Source: Massilia frigida | GTDB taxonomy: Bacteria; Pseudomonadota; Gammaproteobacteria; Burkholderiales; Burkholderiaceae_D | Direction: 5' to 3' | Length of the DNA: 64,000 nucleotides | NCBI RefSeq assembly: GCF_011682175.1 | Contig: NZ_WHJG01000028.1 | Span: 1 to 64,000 of the forward strand | Shown here: piece by piece, positions 49,693-58,947 of the stretch | Position numbering within the stretch: the first letter of the stretch is position 1 | Layout of the letters: each line of letters opens with the position of its first letter | Notes under the pieces: generated by a model | Told to the model about the DNA's origin: nothing | The model's database searches: none | Seen by the model: the letters and a program-made list of their open reading frames with translations, nothing else | Program-made: the position numbers and the translations under genes

Positions 49693-52344
49693 ATGGCCGA
49701 CATCAGCCGCGTTGCCTTGTTTGGCAAGCTCAATTCCCTGTGCTACCGGGCGATCGAGAGCAGTACCGTGTTCTGCAAATTGCGCGGCAACCCCTACGTG
49801 GAACTGGTCCACTGGCTGCATCAGCTGCTGCAGCAGGACTGCGACCTGCGCCGCATCGTGGAACACGACGATCTCGATGCGGCGGCCCTGGCACGCGACG
49901 TGACGGCGGCGCTGGACCGGCTGCCGCGCGGCGCCACGTCGGTGACGGACCTGTCGTCCCGGCTCGACGAGGCGGTGGAACGGGCCTGGGTCTACGGCAC
50001 GCTGCTGTTCGGCGACACGCACATCCGCTCCGGCCACCTGCTCATCGGCATGCTCAAGACCGCCAACCTGCGCCACGCGCTGCTGGCCATCTCCAGCCAG
50101 TTCGACAAGCTGCGCGCCGACGACCTGGCCGATGCCTTCGCAAGCCTGCTGGCGCAGTCGCCGGAGGCGCACCTCACCACCAGCAATGGCGTGGACGTGG
50201 CGCCGGGCGTCACCAGCGGCGCCATCGCGCCCGGCCCCTTGGGCAAGAACGAAGCGCTTAAAAAATTCACCGTCGACCTGACCGCGCAGGCGCGCGACGG
50301 CAAGATGGACCCGATTGTCGGGCGCGACAACGAGATCCGCCAACTGGTCGACATCCTCATGCGGCGGCGCCAGAACAATCCCATCCTGGTTGGCGAGGCC
50401 GGTGTCGGCAAGACCGCCGTGGTGGAAGGCTTCGCCCAGCGCATCGCGCGCGGCGACGTGCCGCCGGCGCTGAAGGATGTGCAATTGTTGATGCTCGACG
50501 TCGGACTTCTTCAAGCCGGCGCCAGCATGAAGGGTGAATTCGAGCAGCGCCTGCGCGCCGTCATCGACGAGATCCAGGGCAGCGCCAGGCCGGTCATCCT
50601 GTTCATCGACGAGACGCACACGCTGGTCGGTGCGGGCGGCGCGGCCGGCACCGGCGACGCCGCCAACCTGCTCAAACCCGCCCTGGCGCGCGGCACCCTG
50701 CGCACCATCGGCGCGACCACCTTCGCCGAGTACAAGAAGCATATCGAAAAGGACCCAGCCCTGACGCGGCGCTTCCAGATGGTGCAGGTCGACCAGCCGG
50801 ACGAGGCGCGCGCGCTGCTGATGATGCGCGGCGTGGCCGCAACCATGGAAGCGCACCACCGGGTGCAGATCCTGGACGAAGCGCTCGAGGCGGCGGTCAA
50901 GCTGTCGCACCGCTACATTCCGGCGCGCCAGCTGCCCGACAAGTGCGTCAGCCTGCTCGACACGGCCTGCGCGCGCGTGGCGATGAGCCTGCACGCAACG
51001 CCGGCGGCGGTGGACGACAGCCGCCGCCGCATCGAAGCGCTGGAGACGGAACTGGCCATCGTGGGCCGCGAGCGCGCCATCGGCATCGACACTGGCATGC
51101 GCGCCAACTGCGCCAACGACCTGCTCGGCCTTGAACGGGATCGGCTGGCGCTGCTGGAGGCACGCTGGGGCGCCGAACGCGCGCTGGTCGACCGGCTGCT
51201 GGCCCTGCGCGCCACCTTGCGCGACGGCGCCGCGCAACCATCCGGAGAGAATGAACGCGATGCGATGACGGCGCAGCTCAAGGCCCTGCAACAGGAGCTC
51301 ACGACCGTGCAGGGCGAGCAGCCGCTGATCTTGCCGACGGTGGACTACCAGGCCGTCGCCGCTGTGGTGGGCGACTGGACCGGCATTCCGGTCGGGCGGA
51401 TGGCAAAAAACGACCTCGAGACGACGCTGGGCATCGCGTCCGTGCTGGCGCGCCGGGTGATCGGGCAGGATCATGCGATGGACATGATCGCCAGGCGCAT
51501 CCAGACCTCGCGCGCCGGACTGGATAACCCGAACAAGCCGATTGGCGTGTTCATGCTGGCCGGGACCTCGGGCGTGGGCAAGACCGAAACCGCGTTGGCC
51601 CTGGCCGAGGCCTTGTACGGTGGCGAGCACAATCTCATCTCGATCAACATGAGCGAGTTCCAGGAGGCGCATACCGCGTCCACGCTCAAGGGCGCGCCGC
51701 CGGGCTATGTGGGCTACGGCGAAGGCGGCGTGCTGACCGAGGCGGTGCGGCGCAAGCCCTACTCCGTGGTGCTGCTCGACGAAATCGAGAAAGCCCACCC
51801 CGACGTGCACGAAATGTTCTTCCAGGTGTTCGACAAGGGCTATATGGAAGACGGCGAAGGCCGCGTCATCGATTTCAGGAATACGCTGATCATCCTGACC
51901 ACCAATGCCGGCACCGACGCCATCGCGCAGCTTTGCCGCGACGGCGCCGCCAGGCCGTCGCCGGATGCGATGGCGGCGGCGCTGCGCGGCCCGCTGCTGC
52001 ACGTGTTCCCGCCGGCGCTGCTGGGCAGGCTGGTGAGCATTCCCTATTATCCGCTGGCGCCGGCCATGCTGGAGCAGATCATCCGCTTGCAGCTGGACCG
52101 CATCAAGGCGCGGGTCGAGCAGCGTTACGGGATCCGGTTCGGGTACAGCGATGCGGTGGTCGAGCTGGTGACGCTGCGCTGTACCGAGAGCGAGTCGGGC
52201 GGCCGCATGATCGATGCGATCCTGACCAACTCGATGCTGCCCGATATCAGCCGCCAGTTCCTCACCCGGACCATGGAAGGCAGCGCACTGGCCGACATCG
52301 AGGTCGGGGTTGCGCATGGGGAGTTCGTGTACATCCAGGCGTAG
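49693..52344 (+). CDS. tssH: Type VI secretion AAA+ ATPase TssH (ClpV)
   Basis: 883 residues. ClpV disassembles the contracted TssBC sheath. An N-terminal Clp N domain with T6SS-specific start (LCYRAIESSTVFCKLRGNPYVELVHWL), first AAA+ module with Walker A GEAGVGKT (234-241) and FIDETHTLVGAGG, a coiled-coil middle region, and second AAA+ module with GTSGVGKT (near residue 626), GYVGYGEGGVLTEAVRR and LLDEIEKAHPDV. GAAGG lies a few bases before the ATG. It is the last gene of the plus operon; no vgrG or effector follows. Confidence 0.95.
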   Translation: MADISRVALFGKLNSLCYRAIESSTVFCKLRGNPYVELVHWLHQLLQQDCDLRRIVEHDDLDAAALARDVTAALDRLPRGATSVTDLSSRLDEAVERAWVYGTLLFGDTHIRSGHLLIGMLKTANLRHALLAISSQFDKLRADDLADAFASLLAQSPEAHLTTSNGVDVAPGVTSGAIAPGPLGKNEALKKFTVDLTAQARDGKMDPIVGRDNEIRQLVDILMRRRQNNPILVGEAGVGKTAVVEGFAQRIARGDVPPALKDVQLLMLDVGLLQAGASMKGEFEQRLRAVIDEIQGSARPVILFIDETHTLVGAGGAAGTGDAANLLKPALARGTLRTIGATTFAEYKKHIEKDPALTRRFQMVQVDQPDEARALLMMRGVAATMEAHHRVQILDEALEAAVKLSHRYIPARQLPDKCVSLLDTACARVAMSLHATPAAVDDSRRRIEALETELAIVGRERAIGIDTGMRANCANDLLGLERDRLALLEARWGAERALVDRLLALRATLRDGAAQPSGENERDAMTAQLKALQQELTTVQGEQPLILPTVDYQAVAAVVGDWTGIPVGRMAKNDLETTLGIASVLARRVIGQDHAMDMIARRIQTSRAGLDNPNKPIGVFMLAGTSGVGKTETALALAEALYGGEHNLISINMSEFQEAHTASTLKGAPPGYVGYGEGGVLTEAVRRKPYSVVLLDEIEKAHPDVHEMFFQVFDKGYMEDGEGRVIDFRNTLIILTTNAGTDAIAQLCRDGAARPSPDAMAAALRGPLLHVFPPALLGRLVSIPYYPLAPAMLEQIIRLQLDRIKARVEQRYGIRFGYSDAVVELVTLRCTESESGGRMIDAILTNSMLPDISRQFLTRTMEGSALADIEVGVAHGEFVYIQA

Positions 52345-52461
52345 GCGCTTCGGGCGCGCGGTGGCGGCGATGAAGCGCGCCTGAGCAAACCTCTCGACAT
52401 ACCTCCAATACAGGAGGGAGCAGGCATCGATGCCATGCCACGCTCCCGCACTGGGTGCCCG

Positions 52462-53190
52462 TCATTCCAGCTTGGAGTCTTGGCCACAGGCGTATTTCGG
52501 ATACGGCGCTGGAGCGAGGAAAGTATCGATGGCGGATGTCATTCTGGCCTTGAGTTGTTCACTGCCAGCATCGTGCATATCGTTGTGGCGGGAGCCTTCG
52601 ATGCGGATCACGCAGGTACCGTAGCGGCTCCGCTCTTCCTCGTTCGGCAGGACAGCGGGGTCCGCAGTGGTGTCGCTGGCACGAATTGTCAGGACGTGGA
52701 TGCCAGCTGAGCGGGGCAACGCGACCCGCCGGCTGTCCAGGCTGATCAGGCTGGAAACGCGGTTCGGGTAGTCAGCGGCGAACTGAGCCGAACTGTCTCC
52801 ACCAAGGGAGTGCCCGACGAGGAGCAGGTGGCGCCAATCGAACTGGGGATACCGTAGCGCGATGTCGTCGATCGCGGTGGAGATCGACCGCGAGGCCACC
52901 CGGGCCAATGCTTGTACTTGCTTCGACACTGGGGCGTTCGGGTCCATTTTTACGCCGCCGGCACTGTCTTGCAGGGCGACAACCAAATAACCCTTCCCGT
53001 TAAGATAATTGGTGACGAAGGAGTAATCCGAACCAGAAAATCCATATCCCGGGCTAAGGATTGCTACTGGGCATGGTATCGCATTCGTACAGGCTTGGAC
53101 AATGGCTGGAACGTGAATGTCCACGGGGATGGCAGCCATGGCCATAGGCATGCCAAACAGCAAGGGTATGAGGGAGTACAGAGGGAGCAT
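52462..53190 (-). CDS. Secreted alpha/beta hydrolase
   Basis: 242 residues from the ATG at 53190. A signal peptide (PLYSLIPLLFGMPMAMA) is followed by an alpha/beta hydrolase with oxyanion region LSPGYGFSGSDY, nucleophile elbow GHSLGG (Ser128) and a late His in SRHNDMHD. The layout resembles chlorophyllase or platelet-activating-factor acetylhydrolase-like esterases. Two Cys pairs in the mature part could form disulfides. It is convergent with tssH, 117 bp away; I treat it as unrelated to T6SS because it carries its own Sec signal. Substrate unknown. Confidence 0.8.
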   Translation of the reverse strand: MLPLYSLIPLLFGMPMAMAAIPVDIHVPAIVQACTNAIPCPVAILSPGYGFSGSDYSFVTNYLNGKGYLVVALQDSAGGVKMDPNAPVSKQVQALARVASRSISTAIDDIALRYPQFDWRHLLLVGHSLGGDSSAQFAADYPNRVSSLISLDSRRVALPRSAGIHVLTIRASDTTADPAVLPNEEERSRYGTCVIRIEGSRHNDMHDAGSEQLKARMTSAIDTFLAPAPYPKYACGQDSKLE

Positions 53191-53318
53191 GAAATTCTTT
53201 CTTGATAGGTGGCGGCAATGCTGAATCTGGCGTTGCTGGTGATTTTCTGATGAAAACGAAACGGGAGAAGCTGGAACCCGCACTCGCCAACAGCCTCGTG
53301 CCGGCAGGGCCCGCAGTG

Positions 53319-53765
53319 TCAATAACAGGGCCCGGTGGCGTCGAGGGTGGCGCTATCGGAATGGCCATCGCTCACGGCGCGCAAGGCCCGGACAAAATCG
53401 TCGAGCTGGCTGGGCAGCGCCGTGAGGTAAAGCGTTACCTCACTTGCCACTTCATTGACGGGGAACGCAACGAACCGCGATTGCGCATGCACCGTGATGA
53501 GCAGGTCCGCATGTTGATCGAACTGAAAGCGCGCATGGAACGCGCCTGCGGCATAGGCAGGGCCGAAGACGCCGAAACGCAGGTCATACACTCCGCCGTA
53601 CACGTCGTCCTTGAAACCATCCAGTGCGCGCACGGCATCGCGCAAGCGCTGATGGCCGACATACACCTCGTGACGGAATCGGGACGTGCCGTCGCAGATC
53701 GATATCGTCAATTGCGACATGTCGTCATCCGACCAATTTTTGACAAACTCGATTTTCGCATCCAT
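53319..53765 (-). CDS. Hypothetical soluble protein
   Basis: 148 residues from the ATG at 53765. Natural composition with a strand-helix pattern: KIEFVKNWSDDDMSQLTISI, GHQRLRDAVRALDGF, GGVYDLRFGVFGPAYAAGAFHARF and VASEVTLYLTALPSQLDDFVRALRAV. No signal or membrane segment. The opposite strand has a 194-codon open frame here, but its composition is that of a shadow. Family not recognised; it stands alone between a hydrolase and the TonB receptor. Confidence 0.65.
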   Translation of the reverse strand: MDAKIEFVKNWSDDDMSQLTISICDGTSRFRHEVYVGHQRLRDAVRALDGFKDDVYGGVYDLRFGVFGPAYAAGAFHARFQFDQHADLLITVHAQSRFVAFPVNEVASEVTLYLTALPSQLDDFVRALRAVSDGHSDSATLDATGPCY

Positions 53766-53805
53766 GGCGCCAGCCCTTTCGACTGAGGATAGATAACATG
53801 CAAAA

Positions 53806-53827
53806 AGGCCCGCTGCATGGCGGGCCT
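53806..53827 (-). terminator. Intrinsic terminator of the iron-uptake operon
   Basis: AGGCCCGC (53806-53813), loop TGCATG, GCGGGCCT (53820-53827): a perfect 8-bp GC-rich stem. On the minus strand it is followed by a run of T (complement of 53802-53806). It lies about 67 bp after the TonB receptor stop. Confidence 0.85.
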
Positions 53828-53837
53828 GACTACCTGG

Positions 53838-53878
53838 CCACGCCCTGTTGCCGTCTACCAGACGGCAACAGGGCGTGG
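53838..53878. repeat. Perfect 19-bp hairpin downstream of the TonB receptor gene
   Basis: CCACGCCCTGTTGCCGTCT (53838-53856), loop ACC, and the exact reverse complement at 53860-53878. It begins 15 bases after the TonB receptor stop and lies just ahead of the intrinsic terminator at 53806-53827. No T run of its own, so it is more likely an mRNA 3'-end stabiliser or anti-read-through structure, or a repeat element. Confidence 0.8.
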
Positions 53879-53893
53879 CACCAGCATACGTTA

Positions 53894-56032
53894 TCAGAAA
53901 TCGAACGCCGCCGACAAACGCACGGCACGCGGTGCGCCCAGGTTCACGCGCCCCGTTCCCCACGCGCTTTCAAAGTACTCCTTGTCGGCCACATTGGTCA
54001 CGTAGGCACGCAGCACCACAGGCATTGCGCCAAAGCGCGTCGCGTAACGCGCGCCCAGGTCCAGCGTCGTCCACGAATCAAGCTTCAGGGAATTGTCCGA
54101 CGCCAGCCACTGCGAACCTGTGTAGTTCACGCGCGAACTCAGTTCCAGCCCCGGTACCGCCGCCACCGCGTAATCGACGCCGATGTTGGCCGTCAGGCGC
54201 GGAATACCAAATTGCGCCTTGCCCTGGTTGAGGCCCTTGGCGGTCTTGGTCTGCTCGGCCTTGGTGTACGCGACGCCACCGAGCAAGGTGATGTCCTTGC
54301 CGGCCTTGCCGAACACATTCCACTCCACGCCACGGTTGCGCTGCTCGCCGTCGGTCGTCATGCGGTTGTTCGTTTCGATCAGCGCCGGTTTGCTGATCTG
54401 GAACAGGCTCAAGGTCTGGGTGAGCGTATTCATCGCCCATTTCACGCCAGCTTCGGCCTGTTTGGACTTGTACGGCTTGAACGTTTCACCTTCATTGGCA
54501 TACGGTGCCTTGACGGTGGTGCCGGCGCTCAGACCTTCGACGTAGTTGGCGTACAGGGACACATTCTCGCCCCACGGCTTGACTACCACGCCGGCCAGCG
54601 GCGTGACGGCGGTTTCCTCGTAGTTGCTCAGCTTCTGGTGCACCTTCTGGGCGCGCGCGCCGATGGTGAGCTGCAGCTTGCCGTCCGCGAACCACATCGA
54701 ATCGGCCACGCTGACGGCGCTCATCACGTCGTCGTTGAACTGGCTGTAGGTCGATGCATCCTTCCCGGCCGGCATGGTGATCGGGGTCGGATTGTAGATG
54801 TTGCTGACGATCGGCGCGGTGCCGTTGCCGCGGCTGCCGCCTTCGTAATTCATGACATTGGCTGCCACGGTCACCTTGTGCGCGATGGCGCCGGTGGCGA
54901 ACTGGCCGCGCACGCCCGTCTCGAAGGTGGTGGTTTCGTACTCGCCCCACGAGTTGTAGGCGGTGCCGGTGGCCTTGCCGCTGTCGCCGCCGGACACCGG
55001 CAGCACCGGACGGGTGCCGAAGATGAAACCGTCATACGAGTGCTTGGCCGTGCCGGCCGAGGCGAACGCGCTCCAGCCAGCGCCCAGTTCGACCTGGCCG
55101 CGCACGATCAAGCCCTGGGTTTCGGTGTTGCCGTACACATCGTCGCCGTAAAAGAAGTTGGTCGAGCCATGCGGCGCTTTCGGCACGCTGGTCCAGCCGG
55201 TGATGATCGGCTGCATCGGTGCGCCCTTGCGCACCTTGTTGGTCAGCGAATAGGCGTCCATGTCGACGTTCCAGCCCTTGCCTTGGTAGTCCACGGCCAC
55301 ATGGCCGATCTCGCGCTTCTTGGTCTGGTGGTCGAGCCAGGTTTTGCCGCCGGACAGCACGCCGTTGACGCGCACGCCCAGGGCCTGGTCCGCGCCGAAG
55401 CGGCGCGCCACGTCGGCATGCACGCCGACGTTCGATTTGCTCGACACCGTGGTCGTCACGCGCGTCAGCGGGGTGGCGCCGGCGCGCTTGGGCACCAGGT
55501 TGACCGCGCCGCCCACGTCGCCCGCTGGCGGCAGGCCCATCATCATCGCGCCGGGCCCCTTGAGCACTTCGACGCGCTCGAACAGTTCGGTCGGGGTGTT
55601 TTGCTCAGGCGCCAGGCCGTAAGCGCCATTGATCGCCATCGATCCCGCGCTCACGCCGAAACCGCGGATATTGAAGTTCTCGACGATGTGGCCTTCGTTG
55701 GTGGTGGTGCGTACCGACGGGTCGTTCTTGAGCACGGCGGCGATGGTCTGGGCCTGCTGGTCGGCAATGGTCTGGGAGGTGTAGGCGGTGATGTTGAACG
55801 GCGTGTCCATCACGCTCACGTTGCCGAGTACGCCGAGACGGGCGCCCTTGGCCACTTTGCCGCCGGGCGCGGCCGCTGGAAGGCTGTCGGCTGTTTCAGC
55901 AGCGGCCTTGACAGTGATTTCCTTCATGGTTTCGACAGGCGCCTGGGCCATGGCCGGCAGGGCCATGGTGGCGATCATGGTCATACAGGCCATGGGAATT
56001 GCACGGAAAGCACACACAGGGACAACTCGCAT
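53894..56032 (-). CDS. TonB-dependent siderophore receptor
   Basis: 712 residues. A signal peptide ends near PAMAQA, followed by a plug domain (TPFNITAYTSQTIADQQAQ, FNIRGFGVSAG, ERVEVLKGPGAMMMGLPPAGDVGGAVNLVPKRA) and a 22-strand outer-membrane barrel ending in a terminal aromatic residue (SAAFDF). The FhuA/FoxA-like plug points to a ferric siderophore ligand, with energy from TonB-ExbBD. It is the last gene of a Fur-boxed four-gene operon, its start overlapping the stop of the PepSY gene (TAATG), and is followed by strong hairpins. Confidence 0.93.
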   Translation of the reverse strand: MRVVPVCAFRAIPMACMTMIATMALPAMAQAPVETMKEITVKAAAETADSLPAAAPGGKVAKGARLGVLGNVSVMDTPFNITAYTSQTIADQQAQTIAAVLKNDPSVRTTTNEGHIVENFNIRGFGVSAGSMAINGAYGLAPEQNTPTELFERVEVLKGPGAMMMGLPPAGDVGGAVNLVPKRAGATPLTRVTTTVSSKSNVGVHADVARRFGADQALGVRVNGVLSGGKTWLDHQTKKREIGHVAVDYQGKGWNVDMDAYSLTNKVRKGAPMQPIITGWTSVPKAPHGSTNFFYGDDVYGNTETQGLIVRGQVELGAGWSAFASAGTAKHSYDGFIFGTRPVLPVSGGDSGKATGTAYNSWGEYETTTFETGVRGQFATGAIAHKVTVAANVMNYEGGSRGNGTAPIVSNIYNPTPITMPAGKDASTYSQFNDDVMSAVSVADSMWFADGKLQLTIGARAQKVHQKLSNYEETAVTPLAGVVVKPWGENVSLYANYVEGLSAGTTVKAPYANEGETFKPYKSKQAEAGVKWAMNTLTQTLSLFQISKPALIETNNRMTTDGEQRNRGVEWNVFGKAGKDITLLGGVAYTKAEQTKTAKGLNQGKAQFGIPRLTANIGVDYAVAAVPGLELSSRVNYTGSQWLASDNSLKLDSWTTLDLGARYATRFGAMPVVLRAYVTNVADKEYFESAWGTGRVNLGAPRAVRLSAAFDF

Positions 56033-57669
56033 TACATTTGCTCCATTTGGTTAGAAGGTATTTGGCTTGAATTCGTTTGCGGGGACAGCGCCAGCGGTGC
56101 CGGCTCGCGCCAGACGCTGTGCAGCTCGCCGGAGCGGCCGCGCCGGCGCACGCGCGCCGCCATCCACAGCAGCGCCAGGCCGCCGAGCAGCGACAGGGCG
56201 TCGATGAACAGGTAATCGGTAACGTACGGCTTGCCGATCGGCATGCCGGGGAACACGCCCGCCAGCAGGCTCGTCGCGGGCACCAGCAGGGTCGCCAACG
56301 CGGCGGCAAGCGTGAGCCGGTAGCCGGCCCAGGCCGCGCCCTTCACCAGCGCCGCCAGCAGGCCGGCAGCCAGCGCGGTATTGAAGACGGACAGGCCAAT
56401 GCCGGCCATGTCCAGGCCCAGGCTGGCTTGCCAGCGCAGCGCCACCAGCCCCAGCGGCAATCCGATGACGGCGCCCAGGCACAGCCCGACCGTCAGCGCG
56501 GCCACCCAGCGCACGTGGCGCGGCTGTGCGAGCGGAACGGCCAGCTGGCGGTTCTTTTTCAGCCGCGATTCGATCCATAGCAGGTTGCCGGTGTAGAACA
56601 GGATCGCGCCCAGCACGCCCATCACGGCATACGCCAGGCGCACCGGCACCCCGCCAAAACTGCCAAAGTGCAGTGAGAAGATGGCCGACAGGCTCGCTTC
56701 CCAATTGGTTTGCTGGCGTGGCAGCAAGCTGATGCCCTTGTTCAGCTGGCCGGTGGCGGGATTGAAGTTCATGAAGCCGGCGCGCGGCGCGCGCATGTGG
56801 CCGCTCCAGTCTTCGCCGCCCATGTTCACTTGCGGTTTCGGGCTGTTCAGGCCACGGTAGGTCAGTTCGGTCGGCGTGAAGCTGGCGGACTGGGCCCGCG
56901 CATTGGCCAGCAGGCGCGATGGCGTCACCCAGTCTGCGCTGGCGCCGGGCGCGGCCTTGCCCTTGGCGCCCGGCGCCGCTCCGGCTGGCTTGCCGATGGC
57001 GTGAATGGTGGCGTCCTGTGTGTCGTAGACCCAGTCGTGCAGGCAGAAGCCGGCCGTGGTCAGGGCAATGACCAAGTGGAACGGCAGGCTGGTGATGCCG
57101 ATCAGGTTGTGCGCGTCGAGCCAGAAGCGCTTGACGTTGGCGGTAATGCGCAGCAGCAGCAAATCCTTGAGCAGCGACGGCAGCAGGATGACCACGCCGG
57201 AAATGAGCGCCAGCGCGTACAGCAGCGCCACCAGGCCGATGATCGGCTCGGCCACGGCGCCGGCCAGCGGCAAGCCGCCGTTGCGGTGCACCTCGTCCAC
57301 AAAGTGGCCGGCCGGCGCGGTTTGCGCGGCGCTCGTTTGGAGCCGGCCGTCATTATCGAGCGTCACCTGCCAGCTGGCGCCCTGCTTGTCGGCATAGCGC
57401 ATGCGGCCGAAACCCGGGCGCTCGCGGTCGAGCTCCAGCACCGCGCTGCCGATGGCGTCGTCGCGCGTGGCGAAAAATGCCCGGGCCAGCGCATCGATTG
57501 GCGAACTGGCGCCCTGCTGCGCGCTCGGGACGGCCTCGGCCCAGCGCCCGATCTCGGGCTTGAACATGGTGAACGCACCGGCGTAAAAGGCGATGAACAG
57601 CATCACGCCGCTGACGATGCCGACCCAGGTATGCACCACTTTATAGGTGCGCACGATCTCCGGCTTCAT
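56032..57669 (-). CDS. PepSY-associated membrane protein, siderophore-iron reductase-like
   Basis: 545 residues with about eight membrane helices. The PepSY_TM plan is visible: HTWVGIVSGVMLFIAFYAGAF at the start, periplasmic PepSY-type segment (YADKQGASWQVTLDNDGRLQ), EVHRNGGLPLAGAVAEPIIG, FWLDAHNLIGITSLPFHLVIAL with haem-ligand-like His residues, and further helices. Homologues beside TonB receptors (PiuB/FsqB-like) are thought to reduce or release siderophore iron at the inner membrane. Overlaps both neighbours by 1-4 bases. Confidence 0.85.
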   Translation of the reverse strand: MKPEIVRTYKVVHTWVGIVSGVMLFIAFYAGAFTMFKPEIGRWAEAVPSAQQGASSPIDALARAFFATRDDAIGSAVLELDRERPGFGRMRYADKQGASWQVTLDNDGRLQTSAAQTAPAGHFVDEVHRNGGLPLAGAVAEPIIGLVALLYALALISGVVILLPSLLKDLLLLRITANVKRFWLDAHNLIGITSLPFHLVIALTTAGFCLHDWVYDTQDATIHAIGKPAGAAPGAKGKAAPGASADWVTPSRLLANARAQSASFTPTELTYRGLNSPKPQVNMGGEDWSGHMRAPRAGFMNFNPATGQLNKGISLLPRQQTNWEASLSAIFSLHFGSFGGVPVRLAYAVMGVLGAILFYTGNLLWIESRLKKNRQLAVPLAQPRHVRWVAALTVGLCLGAVIGLPLGLVALRWQASLGLDMAGIGLSVFNTALAAGLLAALVKGAAWAGYRLTLAAALATLLVPATSLLAGVFPGMPIGKPYVTDYLFIDALSLLGGLALLWMAARVRRRGRSGELHSVWREPAPLALSPQTNSSQIPSNQMEQM

Positions 57670-57971
57670 GCGGCACTCCCACCGGCCAGCGCCATGAGGT
57701 AAAAGGCGCCGGCGGCCAGCGCGTTGCCCAGCGCCAGCCAGGTCCAGCAGGCGCGCTTGCTGGACACCAGGAAGACCAGGGCGATCACGCTCACCCACAG
57801 CGGATACACCACCCACATGGCCAGTTGCCCGACCACCGGGCCGGCGTCCAGCCATTGCATCAGCCGGTGCAGCACGCCGCTCAGGGCGATCGCCAGTGGG
57901 TAGCCCAGGACCAGCGCCACCACGCCGTTATGCAGCAGCACCTGGTCGCGTTGCGTGCTGTCCTTAGCCAT
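57666..57971 (-). CDS. DUF3649-like small iron-uptake membrane protein
   Basis: 101 residues with three hydrophobic helices. The order GYPLAIALSGVLHRL, QLAMWVVYPLWVSVIALVFLV and ACWTWLALG fits the DUF3649 family, which recurs between TonB receptors and PepSY proteins in proteobacterial iron-uptake operons. Biochemical role unknown. It overlaps the upstream gene by 8 bp and the downstream gene by 4 bp. Confidence 0.7.
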   Translation of the reverse strand: MAKDSTQRDQVLLHNGVVALVLGYPLAIALSGVLHRLMQWLDAGPVVGQLAMWVVYPLWVSVIALVFLVSSKRACWTWLALGNALAAGAFYLMALAGGSAA

Positions 57972-58230
57972 GCGCCCTCCCCGCGCGGGACTTGCGCAGC
58001 GCGCGCAGCACGCCGACGGCGGGCAAGGCGATCATCCAGACGGTCAGCACCGTGAGGATGGCCGTGAAGGTGCTCGCCTGCGCGGCGAGGATGGCGACCG
58101 CCAGCGGCAGCGGCGCCGCTCCCAGCGCCCAGCCCAGCATGCAAGGCAAGCGTGGTTCGGCCCGGGGCGTGCTGAAATTGCAGCAGACGGCGGACAGCAG
58201 GGTCAGGATCAGGGCAAAGGCAAACGGCAT
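57964..58230 (-). CDS. DUF3325-like small membrane protein
   Basis: 88 residues from the ATG at 58230; a TTG 12 bases upstream is an alternative, but GAAAG lies just before the ATG. Three helices: PFAFALILTLLSAVCCNF, MLGWALGAAPLPLAVAILAA and FTAILTVLTVWMIALPAVGVL. It is the companion of DUF3649 in Fur-regulated operons. First gene of the operon, about 50 bp downstream of the Fur box. Confidence 0.68.
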   Translation of the reverse strand: MPFAFALILTLLSAVCCNFSTPRAEPRLPCMLGWALGAAPLPLAVAILAAQASTFTAILTVLTVWMIALPAVGVLRALRKSRAGRAHG

Positions 58231-58280
58231 ACTGGCTTTCAACTCGCCCGTGGGACTGGGGAGACGGCCGCATCTTACCT

Positions 58281-58302
58281 CAAATGTAAATGATTCTCAA
58301 TA
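58281..58302 (-). promoter_or_regulatory. Fur box for the iron-uptake operon
   Basis: caaatgtaaatgattctcaa with flanking bases matches the AAT-GATAATNATTCTCATT type of Fur site closely, especially AAATGATTCTCAAT. It sits 51-72 bp before the first ATG of the operon, so ferric-uptake repressor with iron would block transcription. Confidence 0.75.
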
Positions 58303-58573
58303 CGATGGTTGAGTAAAATATATCTTTTAGGCGAAATTGAGTTCCGTGCGGGAATTTTGTTATAGATATCAATTCCCATGCCAGGCTGAGAGCGAGGCCA
58401 AGCGCCGCCTTTGCGTCCCCGCAGTTGCTGATCTGGCAGGCCGTGCATCGGGCGCTCCTTCGCACTGTTGCAAAATGCTGACGATGTGCTTCACCGACCG
58501 GGTGGCACATGGACATCGAATTCCTATTCCGGCGACATCCGGGGGTACGCGCGCCGTGCGTGCTCGATACCCC
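58303..58573. other. Spacer without a supported gene
   Basis: No convincing gene. Short open frames extend through it on the plus strand (one at 58509-58793) with weak coding character. No repeat or RNA gene recognised. Confidence 0.4.
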
Positions 58574-58870
58574 TCAGGAAGAACGTGTGGGCAGCTTATC
58601 CCGCCTGACCGCCGCAGCCATTACCGTGCTGATCGAGCTGGTGTCGCTGGCCGTCGAACCATTGCTCAGTTCAGTACTGTTTACCTTGACCCAACTGGTG
58701 TCGACCAGGGAACGGCTGAGCGGGGCCAGGCCTGGCGCCAATGTCAGCATCGGTGCCTGCGCCGTGGCTTCAACTTGCACGGCGATATCTTGATGGATCA
58801 CCGCGTTGCTGCCGTTCGACCTTTCCACGGTGCTTGCCGTTGAACGTGGCAGGCGGTTTGATCGCCAGCG

Positions 58871-58911
58871 CACGGGTGTTCCAGCCGGTGAAATCGGCTG
58901 GAACACCCGTG
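58871..58911. repeat. Perfect 17-bp hairpin
   Basis: CACGGGTGTTCCAGCCG (58871-58887), loop GTGAAAT, and the exact reverse complement at 58895-58911. It lies 37 bases past the stop (58948) of the last readable segment of the decayed minus-strand gene and may be its old transcription end, although no T run follows. Confidence 0.7.
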
Positions 58912-58947
58912 CCTGGGTCACACTGAAACTGCGGATGCCAGCGCTGA

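Noticed and set aside
52462-53190. Alpha/beta hydrolase as a T6SS lipase effector
   Set aside because: It carries its own Sec signal peptide, lies on the opposite strand after tssH and has no adjacent immunity gene.
53202-53786. Plus-strand frame opposite the hypothetical gene at 53319-53765
   Set aside because: The minus-strand frame has better amino-acid composition and a plausible ribosome site; the plus frame looks like its shadow.
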